Origin: Bacteroidota bacterium
Lineage (GTDB): Bacteria; Bacteroidota; Bacteroidia; Sphingobacteriales; Sphingobacteriaceae
Direction: 5' to 3'
Length of the DNA: 11,706 bases
Assembly (NCBI GenBank): GCA_025355225.1
Contig: JANYAB010000709.1
Span: 1 to 11,706, forward strand
Shown: piece after piece, positions 1-6,654 of the stretch
How the letters are laid out: the number at the start of each line of letters is the position of its first letter
How positions within the stretch are numbered: the first letter of the stretch is position 1
Notes under the pieces: generated by a model
What the model saw: the letters and a program-made list of their open reading frames with translations, nothing else
The model's database searches: none
Told to the model about the DNA's origin: nothing
Position numbers and translations under genes: made by a program

Positions 1-1273
1 GTTCGGCCAGCAATAACGACGGATTAATTGTATACGTAAAATTGTTACCATACTTGCTGTGGTGATTATAGCGCCCTCCCAATTCCATGTGGAAGATGTC
101 AGATTTAAAAAACAGTGAGGTATAGGCGCTTGTAATACTATTATGTGCTGTATCGGAATTGATCGTACTGTAATTAGGGACAGGATGATAAAAAGCTGCC
201 TCGTAGAGGCTATACTGACTTGTACTACTGTATTTAAAATCGGCGCCACTGGTTATGTCAAAATGTTTATCAAGGTTGTAGTTAAAAACAGCTTCTGCAT
301 TAGTTATGCGCCCAACATTTTTGGTTACCTGGTGCGTAGAGTCGTTATCAGGACCCAAATTGGTAAAGTTGTTCCAAACCGTGTTTTGGCTCAGGTTAAA
401 ATCTAATGTGCCTTTTTTCAATTGCAACTTGGCCCCTAATCCACCAAATAAAAAGGTGTTTTTGTAAGTGAAGTTTTTGTCATTATCGAATACTCCATAA
501 GGCAGATCGCCTGTGTTATAGCTGGTTTGAAAATTACCGTTCAGAGTTAATTTTTGAGAAATCTGCTGGTTCAGATTTATGCTGACCGAACGCTGATGAA
601 ACCCATTGTTCTTCTGCAAGCCATTCGTATCAGGCACAGCCGGAAATCCCCTGGAATCCGTATTGGATAAGTTGACAGTGATACCAGTATTTTTGACGTT
701 CCCCGATAAACCCAACGACTCTTTGAACGTATTATAACTACCACCAGATAGTTGAAGCGAAGGATGCAGACCCTGACCTTTGGCATGTTTGGTAATAATA
801 TTAATCACGCCGGCCACAGCATCAGATCCATATAATGTTGAACCGCTTCCCTTTAAAATTTCTATGTGATCGATCTGATCAAGTGGAAAGGCATTTAGGT
901 CATAACTCCCATCAATAGAAGACGCATTGTTTACAGGAAAACCATCAATAAGGATCAATGTATTGCCGGTGGAGGCTCCGTTAAGATAAACATCGGTGCC
1001 AATGCCCGAACTGTTTTCGGCACCTGAAAAAATAATTCCCGGTATTGTGTTAAGCAATTCTGGCAAGCTTTTACCTTGTGATTGATTAATCTGTTCGGCA
1101 GAAATTACTGTAACAACCCTGCCGATTTCTGAAAGTTTTTTAGGTGATCTTGTGGCAGTGACCACTACGCTGTTGAGCACCCGGGTAGTGTCCTGGGCTT
1201 GCGCTGCTGTACTAAGCAACGCCAGTTGTACAAGCCCCAGGCTTGCAGCAACTACGAAATAATTTTTTTTCAT
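1..1273 (-). CDS. btuB: BtuB-like TonB-dependent outer-membrane receptor, probably for cobalamin (3' end outside window)
   Basis: Outer-membrane active transporter, probably for vitamin B12 or other corrinoids, energised by TonB-ExbBD. The 424 visible codons start at ATG 1273 with a signal peptide (MKKNYFVVAASLGLVQLALL, likely cleaved near AQA-Q, about residue 26). A TonB box, VVVTATR (about residues 36-42), follows. The plug domain (about 45-160) contains LPELLNTIPGI, LILIDGFPVNN and LKGSGSTLYGSDAVAGVINIIT, all typical of this family. From about residue 170 come alternating barrel strands; the rest of the barrel lies beyond base 1. There is no N-terminal carboxypeptidase-like extension as in SusC proteins, so it is the BtuB/siderophore type. 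A cobalamin riboswitch in its leader is the main reason for naming B12 as substrate. Family assignment is firm; the exact corrinoid is inferred. Confidence 0.9.
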   Translation of the reverse strand, partial: MKKNYFVVAASLGLVQLALLSTAAQAQDTTRVLNSVVVTATRSPKKLSEIGRVVTVISAEQINQSQGKSLPELLNTIPGIIFSGAENSSGIGTDVYLNGASTGNTLILIDGFPVNNASSIDGSYDLNAFPLDQIDHIEILKGSGSTLYGSDAVAGVINIITKHAKGQGLHPSLQLSGGSYNTFKESLGLSGNVKNTGITVNLSNTDSRGFPAVPDTNGLQKNNGFHQRSVSINLNQQISQKLTLNGNFQTSYNTGDLPYGVFDNDKNFTYKNTFLFGGLGAKLQLKKGTLDFNLSQNTVWNNFTNLGPDNDSTHQVTKNVGRITNAEAVFNYNLDKHFDITSGADFKYSSTSQYSLYEAAFYHPVPNYSTINSDTAHNSITSAYTSLFFKSDIFHMELGGRYNHHSKYGNNFTYTINPSLLLAE

Positions 1274-1389
1274 GTTGTTGTGAGTTTAAACCCACAGCAC
1301 ACAGAAATGGAAAGTTTGGAATGGAAACACCGACGGCAGAGTTTCACATTCAAGCTTCAATCCCCGAAAGCTATGAATAATATATATGC

Positions 1390-1562
1390 TCTGGCAGGTC
1401 TTCTGACTTACTCCCCTTTCGCCCTGCCTTCCCATCCCGAAGATTCGGAACAGTGGCCATGAATGGACGACGGTTATGGAGCTTACAGCTGCGGGACAGT
1501 CCTGGATTTACACCTGGTTCCCTTTTAATCCTTTACGGTATTACACGCAAAAGAACCTAAAG
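1390..1562 (-). promoter_or_regulatory. Cobalamin (adenosylcobalamin-type) riboswitch in the btuB leader
   Basis: Read on the minus strand, the region has the conserved aptamer parts in order: AGGTTC near 1555; GGGAACCAGGTGTAAATCC (1522-1504) continuing to the CGCAGCTGTAAG segment (about 1492-1481); the B12-box elements GCCACTG (1457-1451) and GGGAAGGC (about 1433-1426); and the closing AAGTCAGAAGACCTGCC (1409-1393). It lies between the btuB promoter and btuB, so binding of a cobalamin should reduce btuB expression, as in other bacteria. About 115 nt separate the aptamer end from the start codon. No terminator with a U-tract is visible there, but a short hairpin (GTGGG/CTCAC around 1280-1295) sits just before the ATG, which fits translational control. 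Recognition of the aptamer is confident; the mechanism is inferred. Confidence 0.93.
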
Positions 1563-1567
1563 CGGTG

Positions 1568-1598
1568 CAAACTTAGGTTAAGTATTTTAGAAAAGCAA
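1568..1598 (-). promoter_or_regulatory. Bacteroidota-type promoter of the btuB riboswitch transcript
   Basis: On the minus strand, TTG (1598-1596) is followed after 20 bp by TAAGTTTG (1575-1568), an exact match to the Bacteroidota -7 consensus TAnnTTTG with a -33 TTG at acceptable spacing. Transcription would begin near 1561, immediately ahead of the cobalamin aptamer, so position and motif support each other. Confidence 0.6.
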
Positions 1599-1638
1599 GG
1601 GTGTTGGTTGATTATGTGAGTGGTTGATTGGGTTGATT

Positions 1639-1730
1639 AAGTTAGATTAGGTTGATTAAGTTATATATCTGCGAAATCAATAAATCAGTTTAATCAGCGG
1701 TTCAGACAACTTAATTAACCTAATCAACTT
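1639..1730. repeat. Imperfect inverted repeat of GATTA/GTT units upstream of the serine hydrolase gene
   Basis: Bases 1639-1662 and 1708-1730 are inverted copies with one indel and one G/T-type mismatch. They are built from repeating units such as GGTTGATTAAGTT; similar units (TGGTTGATTGGGTTGATTAA) extend left from about 1621. The 45-bp loop reads ATCTGCG...AATCAGCGGTTCAGACAA, ending in the same GTTCAGACAA that bounds the palindrome at 3006-3112. It may be an intergenic repeat family member or remnant. It lies in the 477-bp gap between btuB and the serine hydrolase, which otherwise holds the riboswitch and the btuB promoter. No convincing promoter for the downstream gene was found in it. Confidence 0.6.
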
Positions 1731-1750
1731 AATTTCTATATTTATCCTCT

Positions 1751-2998
1751 ATGAAACTTTATTTCACCATCCTATTATTAATTGCCTCTCTTAAAATCAT
1801 GGCACAACAGCGACCGGATACTGTTTTTTTGAAGAACCTGCTTGAATCACGCCCGGAATTATTCAGCCATATCCTAAATCATCCCACCCACAACGAAGTT
1901 CAGATATTGTACACCCAAATTGACCGGGATGAAAACAATCTGCCACACTTTACATCTTATAGCTACCGCCTAAATGCCAACCATTATTTTTATCCTGCAA
2001 GTACGGTAAAGCTACCTACTGCCATATTTACACTAGAAAAACTGAATGAACTGCACATAAAGGGACTTGATAAAAAAGCCAAAATGATAACTGACAGTGC
2101 TTTTAAGGGGCAAACAAAAGTGAGTAAAGATTCCACCTCCAAAAATGGACTGCCAAGCATTGATAACTATATAAAAAAGATACTATTGGTAAGTGATAAT
2201 GATGCCTATAATCGTCTTTATGAATTTGTTGGCCGGGAGGAGATCAATAACAAGCTAAAAAAATACGGGTTAAATGGCACACGTATTATTGGCCGCCTCG
2301 CCATAGGTGATGGTGGTGAAAGTACAAAACATACCAACCCAGTTGATTTTTATAAAGGCCATCAATTGGTTTATCATAAACCTGCACAATATGATGTAAA
2401 AGATTACCCCATGCACCCCGAAAATATGCTGCAGGGCAAAGGCTACCTTGATAAGAACGATAAGCTGGTAATGAGGCCCTTTGATTTTTCGGATAAGAAC
2501 ATTTATCCACTTGCCGATCAGCAAATGGTATTAAAACGTTTACTATTTCCTGAAACTTTCCCAAAAGATCAGCAGTATGATCTTACTGATGACCAATACC
2601 GCTTCATTTACCATTATATGAGTATGTGGCCTACGGAAAGCAGGCATCCTAAATACAATCAACCAGAGTATTATCCGGCGTATTGCAAGTGGCTATTTTA
2701 TGGCGGTGATAGTTTGGCGGTGATCAACCCCAATATCCGAATTTTCAACAAGATCGGCGATTCATACGGTTATGATATTGACAATGGCTACATCGTCGAT
2801 TTTAAAAACAAAGTTGAGTTCATCTTATCAGCGGTGGTACAATCAAATGAAGATGGCATATACAACGATAATAAATACGAATACAAAACCGTTTGCCTAC
2901 CGTTTATGAAGAACCTGGGACAAGTGATCTATCAGTACGAACTGCAAAGACCGAAGAAGTATTTGCCTGATTTGAAGAAATTCAAATTTAAATACTAA
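1751..2998 (+). CDS. Exported serine hydrolase, class A beta-lactamase-like fold
   Basis: A 415-residue protein with a signal peptide (about residues 1-19, ending IMAQ), so it acts in the periplasm or at the cell surface. It carries the three motifs of the penicillin-binding serine hydrolase fold: the nucleophile motif S84-T-V-K87 (in YPASTVKLPT), the S148-D-N150 motif, and K334-I-G336 in place of KTG on the strand beside the active site. The order and spacing match the beta-lactamase 2 family. The class A ExxLN omega-loop motif with its deacylating glutamate is not recognisable; the corresponding stretch reads HTNPVDF (about 195-200). A peptidoglycan or peptide hydrolase is therefore as likely as a true beta-lactamase. 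It is longer than a typical ~290-residue class A enzyme, mainly because of an insert around residues 205-320. It is a single gene, flanked by repeats on both sides. The substrate is unknown. Confidence 0.8.
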   Translation: MKLYFTILLLIASLKIMAQQRPDTVFLKNLLESRPELFSHILNHPTHNEVQILYTQIDRDENNLPHFTSYSYRLNANHYFYPASTVKLPTAIFTLEKLNELHIKGLDKKAKMITDSAFKGQTKVSKDSTSKNGLPSIDNYIKKILLVSDNDAYNRLYEFVGREEINNKLKKYGLNGTRIIGRLAIGDGGESTKHTNPVDFYKGHQLVYHKPAQYDVKDYPMHPENMLQGKGYLDKNDKLVMRPFDFSDKNIYPLADQQMVLKRLLFPETFPKDQQYDLTDDQYRFIYHYMSMWPTESRHPKYNQPEYYPAYCKWLFYGGDSLAVINPNIRIFNKIGDSYGYDIDNGYIVDFKNKVEFILSAVVQSNEDGIYNDNKYEYKTVCLPFMKNLGQVIYQYELQRPKKYLPDLKKFKFKY

Positions 2999-3005
2999 AC
3001 CCAAT

Positions 3006-3112
3006 TTTGTCTGAACCAGGATTCGTAGGATTTTAGGATTACTATGATTTTTCTACAAAGCATTAAAGTAATCCTAAAATCCTACAATCTTATAGATCTT
3101 AGTTCAGACAAA
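3006..3112. repeat. Palindromic MITE-like intergenic repeat
   Basis: An approximately 107-bp element with nested perfect inverted arms. The outer 11-bp arms are TTTGTCTGAAC (3006-3016) and GTTCAGACAAA (3102-3112). The inner 18-bp arms are GTAGGATTTTAGGATTAC (3025-3042) and its reverse complement (3068-3085), around a 25-nt loop. It has no coding potential. It fills the convergent gap between the serine hydrolase and the rplT terminator and could fold as a cruciform or RNA hairpin. Elements with TCTGAACC.../...GGTTCAGA ends recur between genes in many Bacteroidota genomes as I recall, which was not checked here. Confidence 0.75.
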
Positions 3113-3141
3113 CAAAAAAGATCCGCATAAATGCAGATCTT
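3113..3141 (-). terminator. Intrinsic terminator of the thrS-infC-rpmI-rplT operon
   Basis: On the minus strand, AAGATCTGCAT (3141-3131) pairs with ATGCGGATCTT (3128-3118) through one U-G wobble, with a small TTTA loop. The stem is followed at once by a T-run (3117-3114). It begins 24 bp after the rplT stop codon, where the operon should end. Confidence 0.88.
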
Positions 3142-3164
3142 CTTAATATTTAATTTGGTGGTTT

Positions 3165-3509
3165 TTACTTTACCGCATCAACAATTGCTTTGAAAGCATC
3201 CGGATGATTCATCGCTAAATCAGCTAAAACCTTACGGTTTAAACCAATTTCTTTGGCGGTTAATTTACCCATTAATTGTGAGTAAGAAATTCCATGCTGG
3301 CGGGCACCAGCGTTGATACGTTGTATCCATAAGGCCCTAAACTCTCTTTTCTTGGTTTTACGGTCGCGGTAAGCGTACTGTAATCCTTTTTCAACTGTGT
3401 TTTTTGCAACGGTATAAACCTTGCTTCGTGAACCATAGTAACCTTTTGCAAGGTCCATGATCCTTTTCCGGCGTCTTCTCGACGCGACTGCGTTAACTGA
3501 ACGTGGCAT
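3165..3509 (-). CDS. rplT: 50S ribosomal protein L20
   Basis: A 114-residue protein, the usual L20 length. It has the family N-terminus MPRSVNAVASRRRRKRIMDL, the conserved KGYYGSRSK and YAYRDRKTKKREFRALWIQRINA stretches, and the C-terminal globular part (GLNRKVLADLAMNHPDAF). L20 binds 23S rRNA early in 50S assembly, and in well-studied bacteria it represses translation of its own operon from a site ahead of rpmI. It is the last gene of the operon, 75 bp after rpmI and before a strong terminator. The start ATG is preceded by an A-rich stretch rather than a clear Shine-Dalgarno site, as is common in this phylum. Confidence 0.97.
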   Translation of the reverse strand: MPRSVNAVASRRRRKRIMDLAKGYYGSRSKVYTVAKNTVEKGLQYAYRDRKTKKREFRALWIQRINAGARQHGISYSQLMGKLTAKEIGLNRKVLADLAMNHPDAFKAIVDAVK

Positions 3510-3584
3510 TTTTTTGTCTTTTTGGTAGTGAGTGTCCTTTTCGGGATCTTGTAAACTCTAATACCTGGTTAAAAATTTTGTTAA

Positions 3585-3785
3585 TTACTTTCCGATACAA
3601 AGCATACGTTTTACGTTACCTAAGTCAGCATCAGATACTAAGCTGGTGTGAGTAAGGTTACGTTTACGTTTAGTCGACATCTTAGTTAAGATGTGGCTTT
3701 TGTATGCGTTCTTTCTTGCAATTTTACCGGTTCCAGTAATACTAAAGCGCTTTTTTGCACTGGAATTGGTTTTCATTTTTGGCAT
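3585..3785 (-). CDS. rpmI: 50S ribosomal protein L35
   Basis: A 66-residue basic protein with the L35 signature: MPKMKTNSSAKKRFSITGTG at the start, KSHILTKMSTKRKRNL in the middle and the short C-terminal tail DLGNVKRMLCIGK. It is part of the large ribosomal subunit. It lies between infC and rplT in the common bacterial order infC-rpmI-rplT. The 107-bp gap upstream contains interleaved inverted repeats that could control its translation (see 3828-3890). Confidence 0.97.
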   Translation of the reverse strand: MPKMKTNSSAKKRFSITGTGKIARKNAYKSHILTKMSTKRKRNLTHTSLVSDADLGNVKRMLCIGK

Positions 3786-3827
3786 AACCGTGTTTATATA
3801 TATTTACTTAATTAATTCTGTTTATTA

Positions 3828-3890
3828 AGAATCAAGAGACAAGAGTCAGGATTCAAGTTTTTTTCTTGCATCTTGATTCTATAATCCTGA
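3828..3890 (-). repeat. Interleaved inverted repeats in the infC-rpmI gap, possible pseudoknot or operator
   Basis: In the mRNA (minus strand) the order is TCAGGATT (3890-3883), AGAATCAAGA (3880-3871), AATCCTGA (3853-3846), TCTTGATTCT (3837-3828). The first pairs with the third (8 bp) and the second with the fourth (10 bp), which is the order of an H-type pseudoknot. The 17-nt segment between them also holds a CAAG/CTTG hairpin. The place matches that of the L20 autoregulatory pseudoknot in E. coli, but the sequence is also a low-complexity CAAGA-rich repeat, so a chance or repeat origin is possible. The pairing is seen; the function is inference. Confidence 0.45.
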
Positions 3891-3892
3891 AT

Positions 3893-4462
3893 CTATTTTT
3901 TAGCTCCTTTTGAGGCCACGGTTAAAAACATCCGTTTCCCTTCCAGTTTTGGCAATTGCTCTACTTTGCCAACATCTTCCAATGCCTGGGCAAAACGCAA
4001 CAATAGTATTTCACCCTGCTCCTTGTAAACGATAGCCCGGCCTTTGAAATGAACGTAAGCCCTCACCTTTTCGCCCGATTCAAGGAACTTAATGGCATGC
4101 TTTAATTTAAACTCAAAATCATGGTCGTCCGTGTTCGGTCCGAAACGGATCTCCTTAATTACAGTTTGCTTGGCATTGCTTTTTATTTCCTTCAGCTTCT
4201 TTTTCTGCTCGTAGATAAACTTATTATAGTCTATTACTTTACAAACAGGCGGGACCGCATTGGGCGAAATCTCAACCAGGTCCAATTCCTGTTCCTGGGC
4301 AATTGCCAAAGCATCCTTTAAACTGTAGATACCCTGCTCTACGTTGTCGCCGGTTAGGCGGACTTCCGGAGACCTGATAAACTCATTAATGTTATGTTCG
4401 GCTTCCTTTTTCTTAAAGGGAGGCCTTGGTCCTCTGGTAAAATTGGGTTTGTTTAATGCCAA
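3893..4462 (-). CDS. infC: Translation initiation factor IF-3, TTG start
   Basis: A 189-residue protein with the two IF-3 domains: the N domain (INEFIRSPEVRLTGDNVEQG, then DALAIAQEQELDLVEISPNAVPPVCKVIDYNKF, about residues 25-83), a lysine-rich linker, and the C domain (KEIRFGPNTDDHDFEFKLKHAIKFLESGEKVRAYVHFKGR, about 100-180). It binds the 30S subunit, keeps it apart from 50S and checks the start codon and initiator tRNA. There is no ATG at the expected start. An in-frame stop (TAA) lies four codons before TTG 4462, so TTG is the only conventional start that keeps the family N-terminus. The TTG begins one base after the thrS stop, suggesting translational coupling. A rare start codon fits the known self-control of infC in E. 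coli, which uses AUU. Confidence 0.95.
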   Translation of the reverse strand: MALNKPNFTRGPRPPFKKKEAEHNINEFIRSPEVRLTGDNVEQGIYSLKDALAIAQEQELDLVEISPNAVPPVCKVIDYNKFIYEQKKKLKEIKSNAKQTVIKEIRFGPNTDDHDFEFKLKHAIKFLESGEKVRAYVHFKGRAIVYKEQGEILLLRFAQALEDVGKVEQLPKLEGKRMFLTVASKGAKK

Positions 4463-4463
4463 G

Positions 4464-6389
4464 TTATACGGTTATTTCTTTTATTATTTGTTGTTTAAAT
4501 TCTTCAATTGTCATACTACCTAAATCACCCTGCCCATGCTTGCGAACTGAAACCAGGCCTTCGGCTGTTTCTTTTTCGCCCACAATCAGCATGTAAGGGA
4601 TTTTTTTGACTTCAGCATCGCGTATCTTTCGCCCTATCTTCTCGTCCCTAAAGTCAATCAGCCCGCAAATATCGGAATCTTTTAATATATCAGAAAGTTT
4701 TTTTGCATATTCTTCATATTTTTCAGATATCGGTAAAATAGTAAATTGCTCAGGTGACAACCATAAAGGGAAATTTCCCGCACAATGCTCAATCAATACG
4801 GCAATAAACCGCTCTAATGAGCCAAACGGGGCTCTATGGATCATCACCGGGCGATGCTTCAAATTGTCGCTGCCCGTATATTCCAGCTCAAAACGCTCCG
4901 GAAGATTATAATCAACTTGTATAGTTCCCAGCTGCCATTTACGTCCGAGTGCATCTTTTACCATAAAATCAAGCTTGGGGCCATAAAAAGCGGCCTCACC
5001 CAATTCTACTACCGTGCTTAGTCCTTTTTCGGCCGCAGCTTCGATGATCGCCTGCTCTGCCAGGCTCCAGTTTTCGTCCGACCCTATGTATTTTGCTTTA
5101 TTCTCGGGGTCACGAAGTGATATTTGAGCAGTATAATTTTCAAATCCCAAGGCCGAAAATACGTATAGCACCAGGTCGATCACTTTTTTAAATTCATCCT
5201 TTACTTGGTCGGGACGGCAAAAAAGGTGGGCATCATCTTGTGTAAAACCACGCACACGGGTTAAGCCATGCAGCTCGCCGCTTTGTTCATAACGATAAAC
5301 CGTCCCAAATTCGGCATAACGGACCGGCAAGTCCTTATACGAACGCGGTTTGGTTTTATAGATCTCGCAGTGGTGCGGGCAGTTCATCGGTTTTAAAAAG
5401 AACTCCTCTCCCTCCTGCGGCGTTTGTATCGGCTGGAAACTGTCCTTACCGTATTTTTCATAATGGCCCGATGTTACATAAAGGTTTTTATGCCCGATAT
5501 GGGGGGTGATAACCTGCTCGTACCCTGCTTTTGTCTGCGCTTTTTGAAGGAAATTTGTTAACCGCTCACGAAGCGCAGTGCCCTTAGGCAGCCACAAAGG
5601 CAGCCCCATGCCTACTTTTTCAGAAAAAGCAAACAATTCAAGTTCCTTACCCAACTTGCGATGATCGCGTTTTTTGGCCTCTTCAATCAGGTGCAGATAA
5701 TCTATCAGCTCACTTTGCTTTGGGAATGTAACTGCATAAATACGTGTCAGTTGTTTGCGGGTCTCGTCGCCGCGCCAATAGGCCCCTGCAACGTTCATCA
5801 GTTTCACTGCCTTAATAAACCCGGTATTGGGGATGTGCGGCCCGCGGCAAAGATCGGTAAAGTTACCCTGTGTATAAAAAGTGATGGTACCGTCAGCAAG
5901 GTCCTTAATCAGGTCGAGCTTATATTCATCACCTTTTTCCGAAAAATATTCAATGGCATCGGTCTTGGTAACCGGTTTCCGGATAAATTCCTCCCGGGTC
6001 CTTGCCAGTTCCATTATTTTATCTTCGATATGTTTAAAATCATCCGAAGAAAAATCACGATCGCCAAAATCCACATCGTAATAAAAGCCGGTCTCGATGG
6101 CTGGACCTATTCCGAATTTGGTACCGGGATACAAAGCTTCCAGTGCCTCGGCCATTAAGTGTGCGGACGAATGCCAGAAAGTAGCCTTACCCTGGGTATC
6201 GTTCCAGGTAAGCAGTTTTACCTTTGCATCGTGCTCAATGGAGCGGTTAGCATCGCAAACCTGGCCATCAACTTCGGCGGCTAATACGTTACGAGCTAAA
6301 CCTTCGGAGATCGACTGTGCAATCTGCATCGAAGAGATTCCCTTGTCATACTGACGAACGGAACCATCAGGAAGTGTTATGTTAATCAT
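4464..6389 (-). CDS. thrS: Threonyl-tRNA synthetase
   Basis: A 641-residue class II synthetase that charges tRNA-Thr. It has the full bacterial layout: TGS domain (about 1-60), editing domain with H73xxxH77 and C181xxxH185 (about 65-225), catalytic core (about 245-535) and anticodon-binding domain (about 540-641). Likely zinc ligands by family alignment are C337 (MNCPHH), H388 (GFTQDDAH) and H518 (MIHRAPFGSLERF). Motif 2 is in VRYAEFGTVYRYE and motif 3 around HRAPFGSLERF. No truncation is seen. It is the first gene of thrS-infC-rpmI-rplT. The start at ATG 6389 gives the standard INITLPDGS TGS opening. Its 5' leader has mutually exclusive hairpins (see 6406-6448). Confidence 0.98.
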   Translation of the reverse strand: MINITLPDGSVRQYDKGISSMQIAQSISEGLARNVLAAEVDGQVCDANRSIEHDAKVKLLTWNDTQGKATFWHSSAHLMAEALEALYPGTKFGIGPAIETGFYYDVDFGDRDFSSDDFKHIEDKIMELARTREEFIRKPVTKTDAIEYFSEKGDEYKLDLIKDLADGTITFYTQGNFTDLCRGPHIPNTGFIKAVKLMNVAGAYWRGDETRKQLTRIYAVTFPKQSELIDYLHLIEEAKKRDHRKLGKELELFAFSEKVGMGLPLWLPKGTALRERLTNFLQKAQTKAGYEQVITPHIGHKNLYVTSGHYEKYGKDSFQPIQTPQEGEEFFLKPMNCPHHCEIYKTKPRSYKDLPVRYAEFGTVYRYEQSGELHGLTRVRGFTQDDAHLFCRPDQVKDEFKKVIDLVLYVFSALGFENYTAQISLRDPENKAKYIGSDENWSLAEQAIIEAAAEKGLSTVVELGEAAFYGPKLDFMVKDALGRKWQLGTIQVDYNLPERFELEYTGSDNLKHRPVMIHRAPFGSLERFIAVLIEHCAGNFPLWLSPEQFTILPISEKYEEYAKKLSDILKDSDICGLIDFRDEKIGRKIRDAEVKKIPYMLIVGEKETAEGLVSVRKHGQGDLGSMTIEEFKQQIIKEITV

Positions 6390-6405
6390 TTACAACTATG
6401 ATTTT

Positions 6406-6448
6406 GCCTCAACTAAATCCCTTTTCAAAAAGAGAGAATTTTTGAGGC
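6406..6448 (-). promoter_or_regulatory. Possible regulatory hairpin in the thrS leader
   Basis: On the minus strand GCCTCAA (6448-6442) can pair with TTGAGGC (6412-6406), a perfect 7-bp stem ending 16 nt before the thrS ATG. An inner alternative pairs CAAAAA (6444-6439) with TTTTTG (6431-6426) and uses three of the same bases, so the two stems exclude each other. Such a switch could gate thrS translation, but no tRNA-like anticodon arm or T-box is visible. The stems are seen; the role is inferred. Confidence 0.35.
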
Positions 6449-6508
6449 GTGTTTAATAATATTACTTTTTTATTCAATCACCTACGCAAGTGATCTTATT
6501 TTGAGGTG

Positions 6509-6516
6509 CAAATTTA
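6509..6516 (-). promoter_or_regulatory. Candidate -7 element for the thrS operon
   Basis: TAAATTTG on the minus strand matches the TAnnTTTG consensus exactly and would start a transcript near 6502, giving a leader of about 110 nt before thrS. No TTG lies at the right distance upstream, so the -33 half is missing or weak. The 265-bp divergent gap to the membrane-protein gene holds no other convincing site. Confidence 0.35.
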
Positions 6517-6654
6517 AGAATAATTGTTTGATTCCACGGAGTGACTTTACCAATAACTATCCGCGGAACTTTTACGTTCAAATGTATTTTACCATATTTA
6601 CCGGCAACCATATATTCTTAATTAATCATTATTTAAAATCTTCTAATCGTAATA

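Noticed and set aside
143..406. Open frame on the plus strand inside the receptor gene
   Set aside because: It lies antisense to a clear BtuB-like coding frame and has no family resemblance.
1199..1462. Open frame on the plus strand over the btuB start and riboswitch
   Set aside because: It runs antisense through the signal peptide and a structured RNA; the riboswitch explains the sequence.
1600..1735. CRISPR-like array from the repeated GGTTGATTA units
   Set aside because: The units are short, unevenly spaced and without unique spacers; they are low-complexity and inverted repeats.
5661..6158. 165-codon open frame antisense to thrS
   Set aside because: The thrS frame is complete and highly conserved; the opposite frame has no recognisable motif.
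6390..6516. T-box riboswitch ahead of thrS
   Set aside because: No T-box sequence, specifier loop or antiterminator fold was found; only short competing stems are present.
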